In this document: piece after piece, positions 23,144 through 34,080 of the stretch
How the letters are laid out: every line of letters begins with the position of its first letter
Position numbering within the stretch: position 1 is the first letter of the stretch
Assembly: GCA_037693485.1 (NCBI GenBank)
Contig: CM075344.1
Span: 77,123,501-77,187,500 of the forward strand
From: Kitagawia praeruptora
Taxonomy: Eukaryota; Streptophyta; Magnoliopsida; Apiales; Apiaceae
Direction: 5' to 3'
DNA length: 64,000 bases
Notes under the pieces: generated by a model
What the model was told of the DNA's origin: nothing
What the model saw: only the letters and a program-made list of their open reading frames with translations
Database searches by the model: none
Position numbers and translations under genes: made by a program

Positions 23144-23750
23144 TGATAGGTCGAATACACAATATATAATCAATTACCGTATGAGTAAATAACAAGAACA
23201 CACTTTTTAACTCTTAAAACTGTTTGGAATTAATAATTCCTCTCTCGGTGATGTAAAATATCACAGAGAGCTGCTTAGGTTACAAGAATGATATTCGTTC
23301 ATGATGGATACCCTTCTAGGGTTAACCTAACTGTATTTATAAGATATACAGCTACGTACAATCGTTAATTGATTCTCCTAAAATTAAGCTATACAATTGA
23401 TATCAATTACGATTGCTACACGTCTTCTAAGTCAACTCAATCTCTTTGACAGCTATCCAATCTTCAAAGATATCGCTTCCATATTAATATTAAATTAATC
23501 TTCAAACTCTGTTGACTTGTAGACGCTCCCAGTAGACAGACTTTAGCAAACTCTGTTCTCTCCAAGCTAACAGTGTTTGCGCTTCCATGTGTTCAGCTAA
23601 CAGTGTTTACGCTTTCCTCTGTCAGCGTATGCGCTTCCAGCTATCAGCGTATACTCAAACTCTGTTACAACTGCTTTCAATATCAAGTTAAACTCTCTTT
23701 ACCTGTAACACTTAAACACTGACATTAAATCACATCAATTATATCTAACA
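23144..23750 (-). mobile_element. 5' LTR of copy R, 607 bp
   Basis: Minus-strand TGTTAGAT...CCTATCA. It contains a TATA-like TTATAAATAC at 23342-23333 and several AAACTCTG, CAGTGTTT and AAACACTG motifs in both orientations. It borders a (TA)8 tract at 23751, which suggests insertion into an AT microsatellite. Confidence 0.92.
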
Positions 23751-23766
23751 TATATATATATATATA
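23751..23766. repeat. (TA)8 tract
   Basis: Short dinucleotide run between the copia LTR and the next element. It may be the remnant of a longer TA array used as a target by both. Confidence 0.9.
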
Positions 23767-24189
23767 GTAGGGATCTAGAGAAAACCTTTTAGATAGAAAA
23801 ATTAAAGAACACCATCTTAACCGTTGATTGTAATCTAATTAAATAAATAATTATAAATGACAATTCTGTGATTATTTTAAATTTTAGGTGCATATATAAT
23901 ATCTAATTTATATGGTATATTCATTGCACGTAATTTTAGGGATAGAATATTAACGAATCTTTTTATTCCAGGAAAGTAAATATACATATCCATTTTAATT
24001 TTAATCAGAATCTTTTAATTTTAGGAAAGTAAACTAATCCATTAATATGATACATATATTAATTCAAGACACTAATACAAAACTTAAGGAAACACTTAAA
24101 TTAATTCAAAACACTAGAAGTAGGAATATAATACAACACTTAAGAAAACACTTAAAAGAATATTTAAAATTAACTTAAAGGAACTTTAT

Positions 24190-26680
24190 AATTTTTTAAA
24201 ATTAAAGAACACCTTATTAATTTTTTTTATAAGAATTCAAAATTTTAGAAAAAATATTTAATTTATTTCGGAAACACTTTAAATGTCTTATTAGTTTATT
24301 ACCTTTTTAAAGAACACTAATTGAAAATTTATGTTATTTTCATTTATTATGTTTTTTGTAATTATTTTATTGGAATATTTAAAAGATCATACCACGAGAT
24401 TTGCCAATGAACAGATACTCATTATAAAAGGCTATAAGCCAAAATATTCAAAAAAAAAAAAGAACACGTTATTAGTATTTTAATTATTTTTTTTATAAGG
24501 ATTCAAAATCATTAGAAAACATGTTCCTTTGTTTAATGGAACACTTAAAAAACACTTAACAGAACACTTATTAATATTTTAGTTATTCTTCTTAAAAAAT
24601 TAATATTTTAATTAAATTTGAAGTGCTTTTAGTTTTTCATACACTGGAAAGAACACTTAGAGAACATTTACTAGAATATTTAAACTTAAATTTTTTCAGA
24701 AAGAACAATAAAAAAATATAATAATTTTTAAAATTAAAGAACATGTTAATATTTTTTTATTGGAATTGAAAAATATAGAAAACAAAATCTATTTTATTTA
24801 AGAAACACTCTAATTATCATTTTTGTTTATTACCTTTTTAAAAATCACTTAAAAACACTTATTGAAACATTATGATATTTTCATTTACTATGTGTTTTGT
24901 TATTATTTTATTAGAATATTTAAAAGAACACTTATCAATATCATAATAAAATTTGAAGTGTATTTCAGTTTTTCATAGAACACTTAAAAGAACACGTTAT
25001 TAGTATTTTAATATTTTTTTTATAAGGATTCAAAATCACATGTTCCTTTGTTTGATGGAACACTTAAAAAAATACTTAAGAGAACACATATTAATATTTT
25101 TAATTAAATTTGAAGTGATATTACTTAAGTGAACATTTAATAGAATATTTAAACTTAAATTTTTTCAGAAAGAACATTAAAAGAAACATTATAATTTTTT
25201 AAATTAAAGAACACGTTAATATTTTTTTATTAGAATTGAAAATTATAGGAAAAAAAACTATTTTATTTCAAATGCACTCTAATTATCGTTTTTGTTTATT
25301 ACATTTTTAAATAACACTTAAAAACACTTATTGAAACATTATGTTATTTTCATTTATTATGTGTTTTATAATTATTTTATTGGAATATTTAAAAGAACAT
25401 TTATCAATATTTTAATAAAATTTGAAGTGTTTTTTAGTTTTTCAGAGAACACTTAAAAGAACACGTTATTAGTATTTAAATAATTTTTTTTATAAGGATT
25501 CAAAATCATGTGCTCCTTTGTTCAATGGAACACTTAAAAGAACAGAGAACACTTATTAATATTTTAATTAAATTTGAAGTATTTTTAATTTTTATAGACA
25601 CTAAAAAGAACACTTAAGAGAACATTTAATAGAACATTTAAACTTAAATTTTTTTAGAAAGAACATTAAAAAAACAATGTATTTTTTTAAATTGAAGAAC
25701 ACGTTAATATTATTTTATTAAAATTGAAAATTATAGAAAAAAATCTATTTTATTTCATAAACACTCTAATTATCGTTTTTGTTTATTACCTTTTTAAATA
25801 ACACTTAAAAAAACTTATTGAAACATTATGTTATTTTCATTTATTATGTGTTTTGTAATTATTTTATTGGAATATTAAAAAGAACATTTATCACTATATT
25901 AATAAAATTTGAAGTGTTTTTTAGTTTTTCATAGAACACTTAAAAGAACACGTTATTAGCATTTTAATAATTTTTTTATGAGGATTCAAAATCATCAAAA
26001 AACATGTTTCTTTGTTCAATGGAACACTTAAAAGAACACTTAAAGAACACTTATTAATATGACAAAAATGGGCCTGCTCTCCTAAGGTTATAACATATTT
26101 CTACTTGTAAAGTAAGGGCCCCGCAGGGGCATTTTTGTAATTATAATTTTTTTCCCAGTAATTTACATAAATACCCTCTCATTTGTATTGTAATTGTTTT
26201 AACCTCAGGGTACTCTCCTGAGGTCATCCTCAGGCACTTGAAACCCTATTAATATTTAAATTAAATTTGAAGTGCTTTTAGTTTTTCATAGACACTGAAA
26301 AGAACACTTAAAAGAACATTTAATAGAACACTTATTAATATTTAAATTAAATTTGACGTACTTTAAGTTTTTCATTGAACACTTAAAAGAACACGTTATT
26401 AGTATTTTTTATAAAAGTTCAAAAACATCAAAATAATCAAAAAAAAAACACCTTCCTTTATTTCATGAAATACTTAAAAGAACACTTAAGAGAATACTTA
26501 AAAAAATTAATAGAATATTTAAAATTAAATCTTTTCAGAAAGAACACTTAAAAATATTATAATTTTTTTAATTAAAGAACAGGTTATTATTTTTTTATTA
26601 GAAATTAAAATTATGGAAAAAATGATTTATTTTATTTCAGTAATCTTTTAAAGAACACTTAATGAAACATTATATAGATG
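24190..26680. repeat. Tandem array of roughly 0.5-kb AT-rich units
   Basis: A block running from GAACACTT through AAATTTGAAGTG, GAACACGTTA and GGATTCAAAATC recurs. The anchor CAAAATC falls at about 24504, 25031, 25501 and 25986, with a decayed copy near 26420, so spacings are about 430-530 bp and there are four to five units. GAACACTTA occurs many times within each unit. The array lies wholly inside element 1. Confidence 0.7.
26061..26246. mobile_element. 186-bp insertion with perfect 9-bp target duplication
   Basis: TATTAATAT is present at both 26052-26060 and 26247-26255. The same junction is uninterrupted in neighbouring tandem units, so this is an insertion. It is GC-richer than its surroundings. 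It lacks obvious terminal inverted repeats but has two direct copies of a CTCTCCTRAGGTYA motif near its ends. A 9-bp duplication is usual for Mutator-type elements, 8 bp for hAT. The family is not identified. Confidence 0.65.
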
Positions 26681-27228
26681 ACGTATGATCGTATCCTGTT
26701 AATGAAAAATGAATCTGATTATTTTGGTCAAAAAATGAATCTTCATGTGTGCGCCAATCTTTATACTTTAGTTAAATAAAATTTTGAACACAATATAAGC
26801 ATGCCTTTGTAGAATCTGACAAAATTTAATTATGTCATCTATAATCAAGTCTCCATTTAACAAGATGATATAGGTTGTGGTGTGTATGTTGTAATTAATT
26901 GTACTACGTATATACATCAATTAATTATGAAGTTATGATTTAACTAATTTCCAAAAATAATTATAGTTTGAAAGATTGTATAATTTGTGATTTTAATGTT
27001 GATTGTGCAAATCATGTCAAATGATTTCATGTAATATATTAGATGAAAATCAAATATAGCTGTAATATTATGCTTAATCTTGTTTTCCAATGATGCCCTT
27101 CAAATGTAATTATGGTATTGTTTTAATTAAGCTTGCTATTTTCTTATCCGTTAGATTAAGATCAAATCAAAGGCTGAGATGATAGTCTCTCGGTTTTCTC
27201 AATATGCAGGTTCTCTCTTGAGCATGAG

Positions 27229-27670
<442 letters not shown>

Positions 27671-27712
<42 letters not shown>
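27671..27712. repeat. (TA)21 microsatellite
   Basis: A 42-bp TA tract at the right edge of element 2. Confidence 0.95.
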
Positions 27713-27715
<3 letters not shown>

Positions 27716-27769
27716 GAGGATACACGTGAGCTTAGGTGGCGCTCTAAGATCGTCTCAATCTATTTTTCT

Positions 27770-28250
27770 AGAATTTTAGAATTTTAAACACTAATAAATG
27801 TAAAAATATCATTTAACATATTAGAAGTAGAATAGGTGTTCGAATTTATAGAGGAGACAAGTTCGAATTTATAAGGAACACAAATGATTAGAAGTTCTAT
27901 TGGAAGTATAATAAGTATTTATAATGCATGTGATTAAAAGTTCTATTGAATATATAATATGAGTTCGAATTTATAGAGAATAAGAGTTCAAATTTATAAA
28001 AAAAAAACGTATAAATAAAAGTTCTATTAGAAGTAGAAAAATAACAATTAACATGTTAGAAATAGAATAGGTGTTCGAATTTATAGAGGAGAAGAGTTCG
28101 AATATATAGGGAAAACATATGATTAAAAGTTTTATTGAAAGTAGAATAAGAGTTCGAATTTATAGAGAATAAGAGTTCGAATTTATAGAAAAAGCATGTA
28201 AATAAAAGTTTTATTAGAAGTAGAATAGGTGTTTGAATATATATAAAGAA
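27770..28250. repeat. Tandem repeats with GTTCGAATTTATAGAG core
   Basis: Blocks containing AAGTAGAATAGGTGTTCGAA recur at about 27826, 28061 and 28219 (the last with a T change), each followed by GAATTTATAGAGRA-type segments and ATTAAAAGTTCTATTG. The repeat length is uneven, about 160-235 bp. No ORF is present. Confidence 0.65.
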
Positions 28251-28258
28251 GACATATA

Positions 28259-28540
28259 CTCCCTATGTCACTCTCATTTCTTTACACTTTCCTTTTTTGG
28301 ACGTCCCACAAATTCTTTACATTACTAAAAATAGTTACTTTTAATAATAAAATACATTATTACATCTACTACTTCACTCCACTTTTTCAACACTTTACAC
28401 TATTACACCCATTACTTCATTTATTTTAACAATAAAATCACCATTACACCTACTATTTCATTTATTTTAACAACATTACACACACTATCCTTGGTCTCCG
28501 TTCCGAAACACAATGTAAAGAACCTGGGGGATGGAGGGAG
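28259..28540. mobile_element. Stowaway-type MITE
   Basis: Terminal inverted repeats CTCCCTATGTCACTCTCATT and, reversed, CTCCCTCCATCCCCCAGGTT flanked by TA on both sides. Stowaway MITEs are mobilised by Tc1/mariner transposases and duplicate TA. Length is 282 bp. Confidence 0.88.
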
Positions 28541-28854
28541 TAATTAAATATTTATAGAAAGTACGATCTTCTTAAATTATACTTTTTTATATAAGTTAAT
28601 TATACTTCTATTAGGAAAATGTATTCATAAATCCAATATTATTGTCATAAAAAAGTCATCATTTTTTTTTAAAAAATAATTGATGTATTAACATAATAAA
28701 AGAACATTGTCATGTAGGAATCCTAAATAAATACAAGAGTATTTATAATATAAAGAGAAAATAAGATGTGTTTTCATTTTCTAAAACTCCATAATTTTTA
28801 GAAAGTCTTGAATAAGTATAAATTGGAATTCGCTCTACGTTTTAGGTTTTGATT

Positions 28855-29770
28855 TTAAGGAGTAAGTTGTTGTGTAAGATAATTAATAATATGCAATGAA
28901 GTTGGAATTTCGATCCCAAATGATGAGAGCGGCTCGAAACGTGTTTAACGGAAAGACGACTCACTATAATTAAAAGATTGTATTAGCTATTAAAATATCA
29001 TACTGGTGTTATAAATTTTATTTTATTTCTAGGATTTGATTTTTATGGATAAACATTAGCATACAAGTGATATATGTAAAAGTTAGGTTTTTGGTTTTAA
29101 CGAGAGAGCGGATTAATAGTAAAAACCGTGTTTAAGGAGAAAGCGGTTCATTAGAGAAGACCGTATAAAAGATGTTTAAATTTATAACGAGAACATATAA
29201 TAAAATGTTTTATTGGAAGTATAATACGAGGACGGTGGAGATATCTTAAACAATTTTTGAAAACTATATTTTTTTTTCTTAGAAATCCTTTATTTTAACT
29301 TTTTTATACAAGTTAATTATACTTGCATTAGAAAAATATATCCATAAATTTAATATTATTCCCGTAACGAAAAGTCTTCGTATTTAATTTTTTTTTAAAA
29401 TTTTAACATAACAGAAAGACCTTCCCATGCGGAAGCTGTAAGTTTAAAGAATATAAAAATTGGAATTAACTCACTTTGAAGTTAGAATTTCGATTCCAAA
29501 TAAGAGGGGCTCGAAACGTATTTAACAGTATGACTACCCACTAGAAAAAATTATATTAGCTATTAGAATTTGATACTGATGTCATAATTTTTTTTTATTT
29601 TTACGGTTCGATTTCATGGATAAAAATTATTATATAAGTCTTTATAATATATGTTAAAGTTGGGATTTCAATTTTAACGAGAGAGATGCTCAACAGAAAA
29701 AATCATGTTTAACAACAAATCGATTCATTAGAGAAAATTATTTAATTATTAATATTATAATAAAACGTAA
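28855..29770. repeat. Diverged tandem duplication, period about 575 bp
   Basis: Paired blocks: GTTGGAATTTCGATCCCAAA near 28900 and GTTAGAATTTCGATTCCAAA near 29475, then GGCTCGAAACGTRTTTAAC in both, and TTTTAACGAGAGAG near 29097 and 29670. Many substitutions separate the copies. No ORF is seen. The origin is unclear, perhaps an old Helitron or LTR fragment. Confidence 0.6.
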
Positions 29771-29859
29771 ATATATTGAATTTTTTAAAAAATATTGTAA
29801 CGCCGCCACAAAGCACGATTTTATCGACTAGTTACTAAATAATCTTGAAATAATGGACC

Positions 29860-30024
29860 CACACAGCACGTCAGTCCCCACACCACCTGTACAATCTTAT
29901 CTTATACCCTTTCTTACGTCACTTTTTAAACCCAAACTCCCCACTACTTAAATTTTCAATCCACCAAACATAATAAGTACATAACTCCCTCAACTCCCTT
30001 CTTACATTTCTATCTCTTACCGAT
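29860..30024 (+). promoter_or_regulatory. Probable promoter and 5' UTR of the gene at 30025
   Basis: The composition changes from AT-rich repeat to C-rich sequence. Two ACGT-core sites that could bind bZIP factors are visible: CACGTCAG at 29867 and TTACGTCAC at 29914. TTTTTAAACC near 29923 could act as a weak TATA box. The transcription start cannot be set from sequence alone. Confidence 0.45.
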
Positions 30025-30369
30025 ATGGCCACCGCTTATCTCCCCTTCCGCACCACCACTGTCCGATCATGCGCCGCCTTTCGCAACCACCAATCTTCTC
30101 ACACGCAGGAAACCTCAAATTCCAAGTGGTGGGCCCCGATCTTCAGATGGTCCTCCGAGGCCGAGGCAGACTACTTTGAGTCCTCCGATCTCTCCACTAA
30201 AGCTATGGCCAAGCCGATTAAATCACGGATCGCACCGGGGAGTTTTACAGAAGAGAAGGCGAGGAAGCTGAGGTTGATGACGAAAGACACGGCGTTTCAT
30301 GATGCCATGTATCACTCTGTTATTGCTTCCCGTTTAGCTTTAGATTGTGATGATGGCTCTGATGCATGA
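30025..30369 (+). CDS. Small plant protein of unknown function, 114 aa, single exon
   Basis: The only ordinary host gene I can support. ATG 30025 follows a C-rich leader, and the coding part is far less AT-rich than its surroundings, with C-ending codons. Residues 1-30 are Ser/Thr/Arg-rich with few acidic residues, compatible with an organelle transit peptide, though this is not certain. Conserved-looking blocks are KWWAPIFRWSS (34-44), RIAPGSFTEEKARKLR (68-83) and FHDAMYHSVIASRLA (91-105), followed by an acidic tail. The WW..IF.WSS and FTEEKA..LR...FHD.MYHS.IASRLA pattern is familiar to me from an uncharacterised family in land plants. This is from memory and not checked. No catalytic motif, zinc site or membrane helix is visible. 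Confidence 0.82.
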   Translation: MATAYLPFRTTTVRSCAAFRNHQSSHTQETSNSKWWAPIFRWSSEAEADYFESSDLSTKAMAKPIKSRIAPGSFTEEKARKLRLMTKDTAFHDAMYHSVIASRLALDCDDGSDA

Positions 30370-30669
30370 TCCTTGTGTCCTGTGTTTTATATATTTCGAT
30401 ATTGAGCGTGTATCCTCGTAGAGCAGGACGTGTTTATATTGTATTTAGACATCAATAATGTGTATATGTAATTTCAGGTGTATAGAACCAGAACCAGATT
30501 GATCAGTGTTGTGATGTAATGATCAACTTTGCGAATTATGTATAGCATGAAATCAAATTTCTTCAAATAATCTGTATGATTACCGAATCCAAATATTTCG
30601 GAAATTGCTAACTTTTTATGTCAATTTGAAATGCGAACTGTGATTATTTTTGATGCAATGATACAAATT
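30370..30669 (+). other. 3' flank of the gene at 30025
   Basis: Likely 3' UTR and downstream sequence. AATAAT near 30454 could serve as a weak polyadenylation signal. No other feature is visible. Confidence 0.4.
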
Positions 30670-30866
30670 ACTTTCTCTATTCCTCTCATTTTTATAACGT
30701 TTTTTTCATTGGTTGACATGTATTTTTTTAAAAAAAATTGTGAATTTTTTTTATTGTTTTTATTAAAAAAGGAATAAAATTAAAATAATAAATGAAATTA
30801 TAATTTAAATATATCTTAAATTATGTGTTAATCAATAAAAAAAATGAGACGAATGAAGAAAGTATT
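30670..30866. mobile_element. Degenerate Stowaway-like MITE
   Basis: Left end TACTTTCTCTATTCCTCTCA. The reverse complement of the right end is TACTTTCTTCATTCGTCTCA, forming imperfect inverted repeats in the style of the CTCCCTCCGTCC termini. About 197 bp. Confidence 0.6.
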
Positions 30867-31531
30867 ATAAATACAAATTAGATTCACAGTTTACGTTGAC
30901 ATATGTTATGCTCGGGTATGTATATTTGCTAATATATTCTTCGAATTAATCGAGATGCACGCAAATTGATATCAACAGATTATAAAAAAATAAGGAAAAG
31001 GTGACATATGTGGGTCCATCACTCTAAACGGTTAAGATTTGATATTACAAAGTTCGATGATTAGGATTAGTAGGGATATATGTCGGTTAAATACTGATGT
31101 TTTCTATTAAAATTGTTTTAGGTGTATGAATTTTACGTCAGACGGCGGCTCTCGATTAGATTAATGTATACTTTAGCATAGTCAATTGTAAATGCTTGCT
31201 AAATCCATAACTGTAACCTTGTTTTAAGCGTTAATATGATGGGAAACGCTGTAAGTGTGTGTTGAACAATAGGAGTAACTGATTTACAGCACACTTGATG
31301 GTCACGGAAAATTTCCCTGCCGAATATCCTGGAATATACCTTAGAGATGCACAGGTCTTTCACTAAAACGGAATAGAAAACAATGACAAAATCAGAATCA
31401 TTAAGTAATTGGAATTAAAAATGAAAAAATGTTTCTAAATTTATCTTTAGATAATTTAACGAAATCAACAACATTTTGTGTATAAAATCTGAATTTGTAA
31501 TAATAAATTTTATAAAAAATAGTCTTCATAT
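30867..31531. other. Unassigned AT-rich interval
   Basis: No ORF with coding character, no inverted or tandem repeat that I could follow. Probably intergenic sequence. Confidence 0.4.
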
Positions 31532-31540
31532 TTAATTTAA

Positions 31541-31919
31541 GGGGTCCGGTCTGGTGCAAACGTCTGGTGCAAACGTATGCACCAGACTGTTTATGGAACA
31601 TACGGTTCCAGAGCCGTTGGATCGTTGATTCAACGGCTCTGATTTAAAAAAAAATTGTACCTTACCGTAGAAACTTTCCGCGGTACGGAGAAATTATAAA
31701 AATGTCTTTACTGTTCACGTACCGCATTTCTGCGGTACGGTGAACAGTAGATTTTTGATGTGAAAACAGGGGGCATTTTGGTAATTGCCCCGTACCGTGG
31801 AAACTTGTTGCGGTACAATGAATTTTTTTTAAAATCAGAGCCGTTGGATGATCCAACGGCTCTGGAACCGTATGTTCCATAAACAATCTGATGCATACGT
31901 TTGCACCAGACCATTTGCC
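31541..31919. mobile_element. Mutator-type MITE with long TIRs and 9-bp target duplication
   Basis: TTAATTTAA flanks both sides (31532-31540 and 31920-31928). The left end GGGGTCCGGTCTGGTGCAAA and the reversed right end GGCAAATGGTCTGGTGCAAA begin inverted repeats that extend through TTTATGGAACATACGGTTCC and AGAGCCGTTGGATC, roughly 85-90 bp. The left TIR has an extra copy of TCTGGTGCAAACG. The middle has smaller CCGTGGAAAC/GCGGTACGG repeats. Nine-base duplications and long TIRs point to Mutator-like elements. Confidence 0.85.
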
Positions 31920-32164
31920 TTAATTTAAATGTCTTAACTTCAGACAGTTATCTAAAGTTAACTTTAGGGCCATTAAGTCCATTAAAAATTATTTCTCAAA
32001 AAAAAAATGTCCATTAAAAATTATGATCATATAAAAAAAATTATTAAAATTTTTGATATCATCCCCTTGTTCCATCCCTGATAAAGGATATGTTTTTATA
32101 CAAATTATTTTAATATAATCTTAAAAGAGGAGTCGGACACTAAAAGAAATCAATTATATAAAAG

Positions 32165-32560
32165 GGTGATGACCCAAAATAATCATTTTTGTGATCAAGT
32201 GGCCCAAAATACTGATTCTGGAAAAAATTTCTCAAAATATCGACGGAATACGGAGTTTTGGCCTCCGTATTAGCTTAATACGGAACACGGTCTACCGTAT
32301 TAACTGGATACGGAACACGTTACACCGTGTTATGCATGATACAGAACACGGTCTACCGTGTTTGTGTTGCGCACCCGCCTGTTACGGAACACAGTACACC
32401 GTGTTACACAAAACACGTTACACCGTGTACCGTATCATGCACCGTTACGGAGAATGAAGTACCGTATTAATCCTCATATCATGGTACATGATTTAACATG
32501 CCTCGTCAGTAAATCGGGCCGTTGATCCTCCAAATGAGATGTTTTGGTCATTTTCTCTTA
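32165..32560. repeat. Cluster of ACGGAACACGGT-type palindromic repeats
   Basis: Units such as TACGGAACACGGTCTACCGT recur about seven times between 32275 and 32450 with changing spacers, each an imperfect palindrome around AACACGGT.TACCGTGTT. The cluster starts after GATGACCCAAAATAATCATT and ends before GTTTTGGTCATTTTCTCTTA, which look like weak inverted ends. Probably the terminal region of a DNA transposon. The family is not identified. Confidence 0.5.
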
Positions 32561-32699
32561 TATATGAGCGATATTCACTTTTGCAAAATACAAAGGATTA
32601 TATGACTTCAAAGATAGTTCAAACGCACTTTTTTTTAGTTAATTTACCTCAAATATATTTTTCTATTTCTGACAGTTTGTTTTTTGCTACTCCCTCAGT

Positions 32700-32940
32700 C
32701 CCAGCCAATTGTTTACGTTTATGAGAGAATGTCCGGCACACATTTTAAAATGCATATAAAATATAGCTCTATAACTTCTTTTTAAATTTTTCTTTTTTTG
32801 AATAAAAATGTAAACATTCTATTTTTATTCAAAATCATAAAATTTTAAAAATAAGTTACGGAACTATATTTTATATTCACCTTAAAATGCGTGTCAGACT
32901 CTCTTTCAGAAATGTAAACAAATGGGTGGGACGGAGGGAG
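32700..32940. mobile_element. Stowaway-type MITE
   Basis: 241 bp with TIRs CTCCCTCAGTCCCAGCCAAT and, reversed, CTCCCTCCGTCCCACCCATT, with TA on both flanks. Subterminal GTCCGGCACACATTTTAAAA is shared with the partial copy at 40415. Confidence 0.9.
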
Positions 32941-33199
32941 TATATATGATATATGATAGTGCAATGGCCGGAAGTACACCGATTTATATTTGTCTATATT
33001 TATTTATGTGCCTGCAGCAATAATGTTCTGATCCCTGTATTCTCATTTCCAAAAAAATGGTTGTTCTTATCTATACTATCTATAATAGAAGAGGATTGGA
33101 CATGTGACATGGCGGTCTCTAAAATTTTCTAGCTAAGTTTCTTGCATCCTGACGAGCCAAATACCTACAAAAGTGGCGCAGCAGTACTCCTTGGAAAAG

Positions 33200-34080
33200 G
33201 ACTGGCATCGATCCACAGCTCCAACAACAATTTTATAGTATTAATTTTCAAGTCATATATTTTCCATCTAGCTGTTAGTTTTCACAGTTAATTCTACTTT
33301 ATTTGTTCAACCAGAGGTTCAGTATTTTCATCATCATATTGCAACCTTCACAATAGCTGAATTAGAAAATCCCTGCAGTTGATCTTTCAGCACCATTGAA
33401 ACCCCCACATTTGCCATTGGTTTTTAAAAAATTATATTTCTCTTAAAGTCCCAATTAAAAGTAATATATTTAAATTATTAAAAAATAATTTTATTTGTAT
33501 GAAAAATACAAATCTGAAAATTAATATAAAAACTAAACTTTAAAATATAATTATATACAAGCACGTAAATTATATTTTATAGAAAATGATTATAAAATTA
33601 AAACAATTCATGATAGTTTCGTTCGAACCACTATTTCAAATGAAAATATAGACTTTAATTAAATTATTTTTATAATTAAAATACGTAAAAGGGAAGTCGG
33701 CTAACTAATAAGTATTTTAGATAGATTTGATTTTTCTCATTTATTGATTTTGACTATTTCCAATTTTTAAATGTTTAATGTGAGTTATTTTGAATCATGA
33801 TTCTATCACAAATTTTAAGAAGAATTTGTTTTATTATCATTGAGTTCTTTTTAGTACATTCATAGCTATTTTTCGTACTACAGTTATAATATATAGATTT
33901 AAATTTTATAAGGTGCATTCAGTTTACTCTCTTTTTTTGTTGAAAATATTTTTATTTATATAAGGAATGTAAATAAATTCATGCTTTTGTAAATATTAGC
34001 TTAATCCCAAAAATGTAGTTTGTAATTAACGTGTATAACAACCTTTGGTTGTGTCCTAAAGTAACCTTACCATATTCTAA
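33200..34080. other. AT-rich interval without recognised feature
   Basis: No ORF of coding character and no repeat that I could follow. Lies within the possible Helitron. Confidence 0.35.

Larger units (their letters stand above)
11154..23750 (-). mobile_element. SIRE-type (Sirevirus) Ty1/copia retrotransposon, copy R, nearly full length
   Basis: On the minus strand the order is LTR (23750-23144), initiator-Met-tRNA primer site, gag, protease-integrase, RT-RNase H, a long spacer, an env-like ORF, polypurine tract, and a 3' LTR missing its last 30 bp. The copia gene order with integrase before RT, plus an extra long ORF after pol, defines the SIRE/Maximus lineage. The two LTRs differ at one position in 577 shared bases (C at 11282, T at 23302), so the insertion is young. 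Even so it carries breaks at the gag-pol junction, in integrase and in the env-like ORF. Target duplication cannot be read because the 3' LTR end is missing. The 5' side abuts a (TA)8 tract. Confidence 0.9.

Noticed and set aside
31662..31914. Two overlapping minus-strand frames
   Set aside because: They lie within the TIRs and middle of a Mutator-type MITE and have no coding character.
32270..32460. CRISPR-like array of ACGGAACACGG repeats
   Set aside because: Spacing is irregular, repeats are imperfect palindromes, and the DNA is plant nuclear, so a CRISPR array is not credible.
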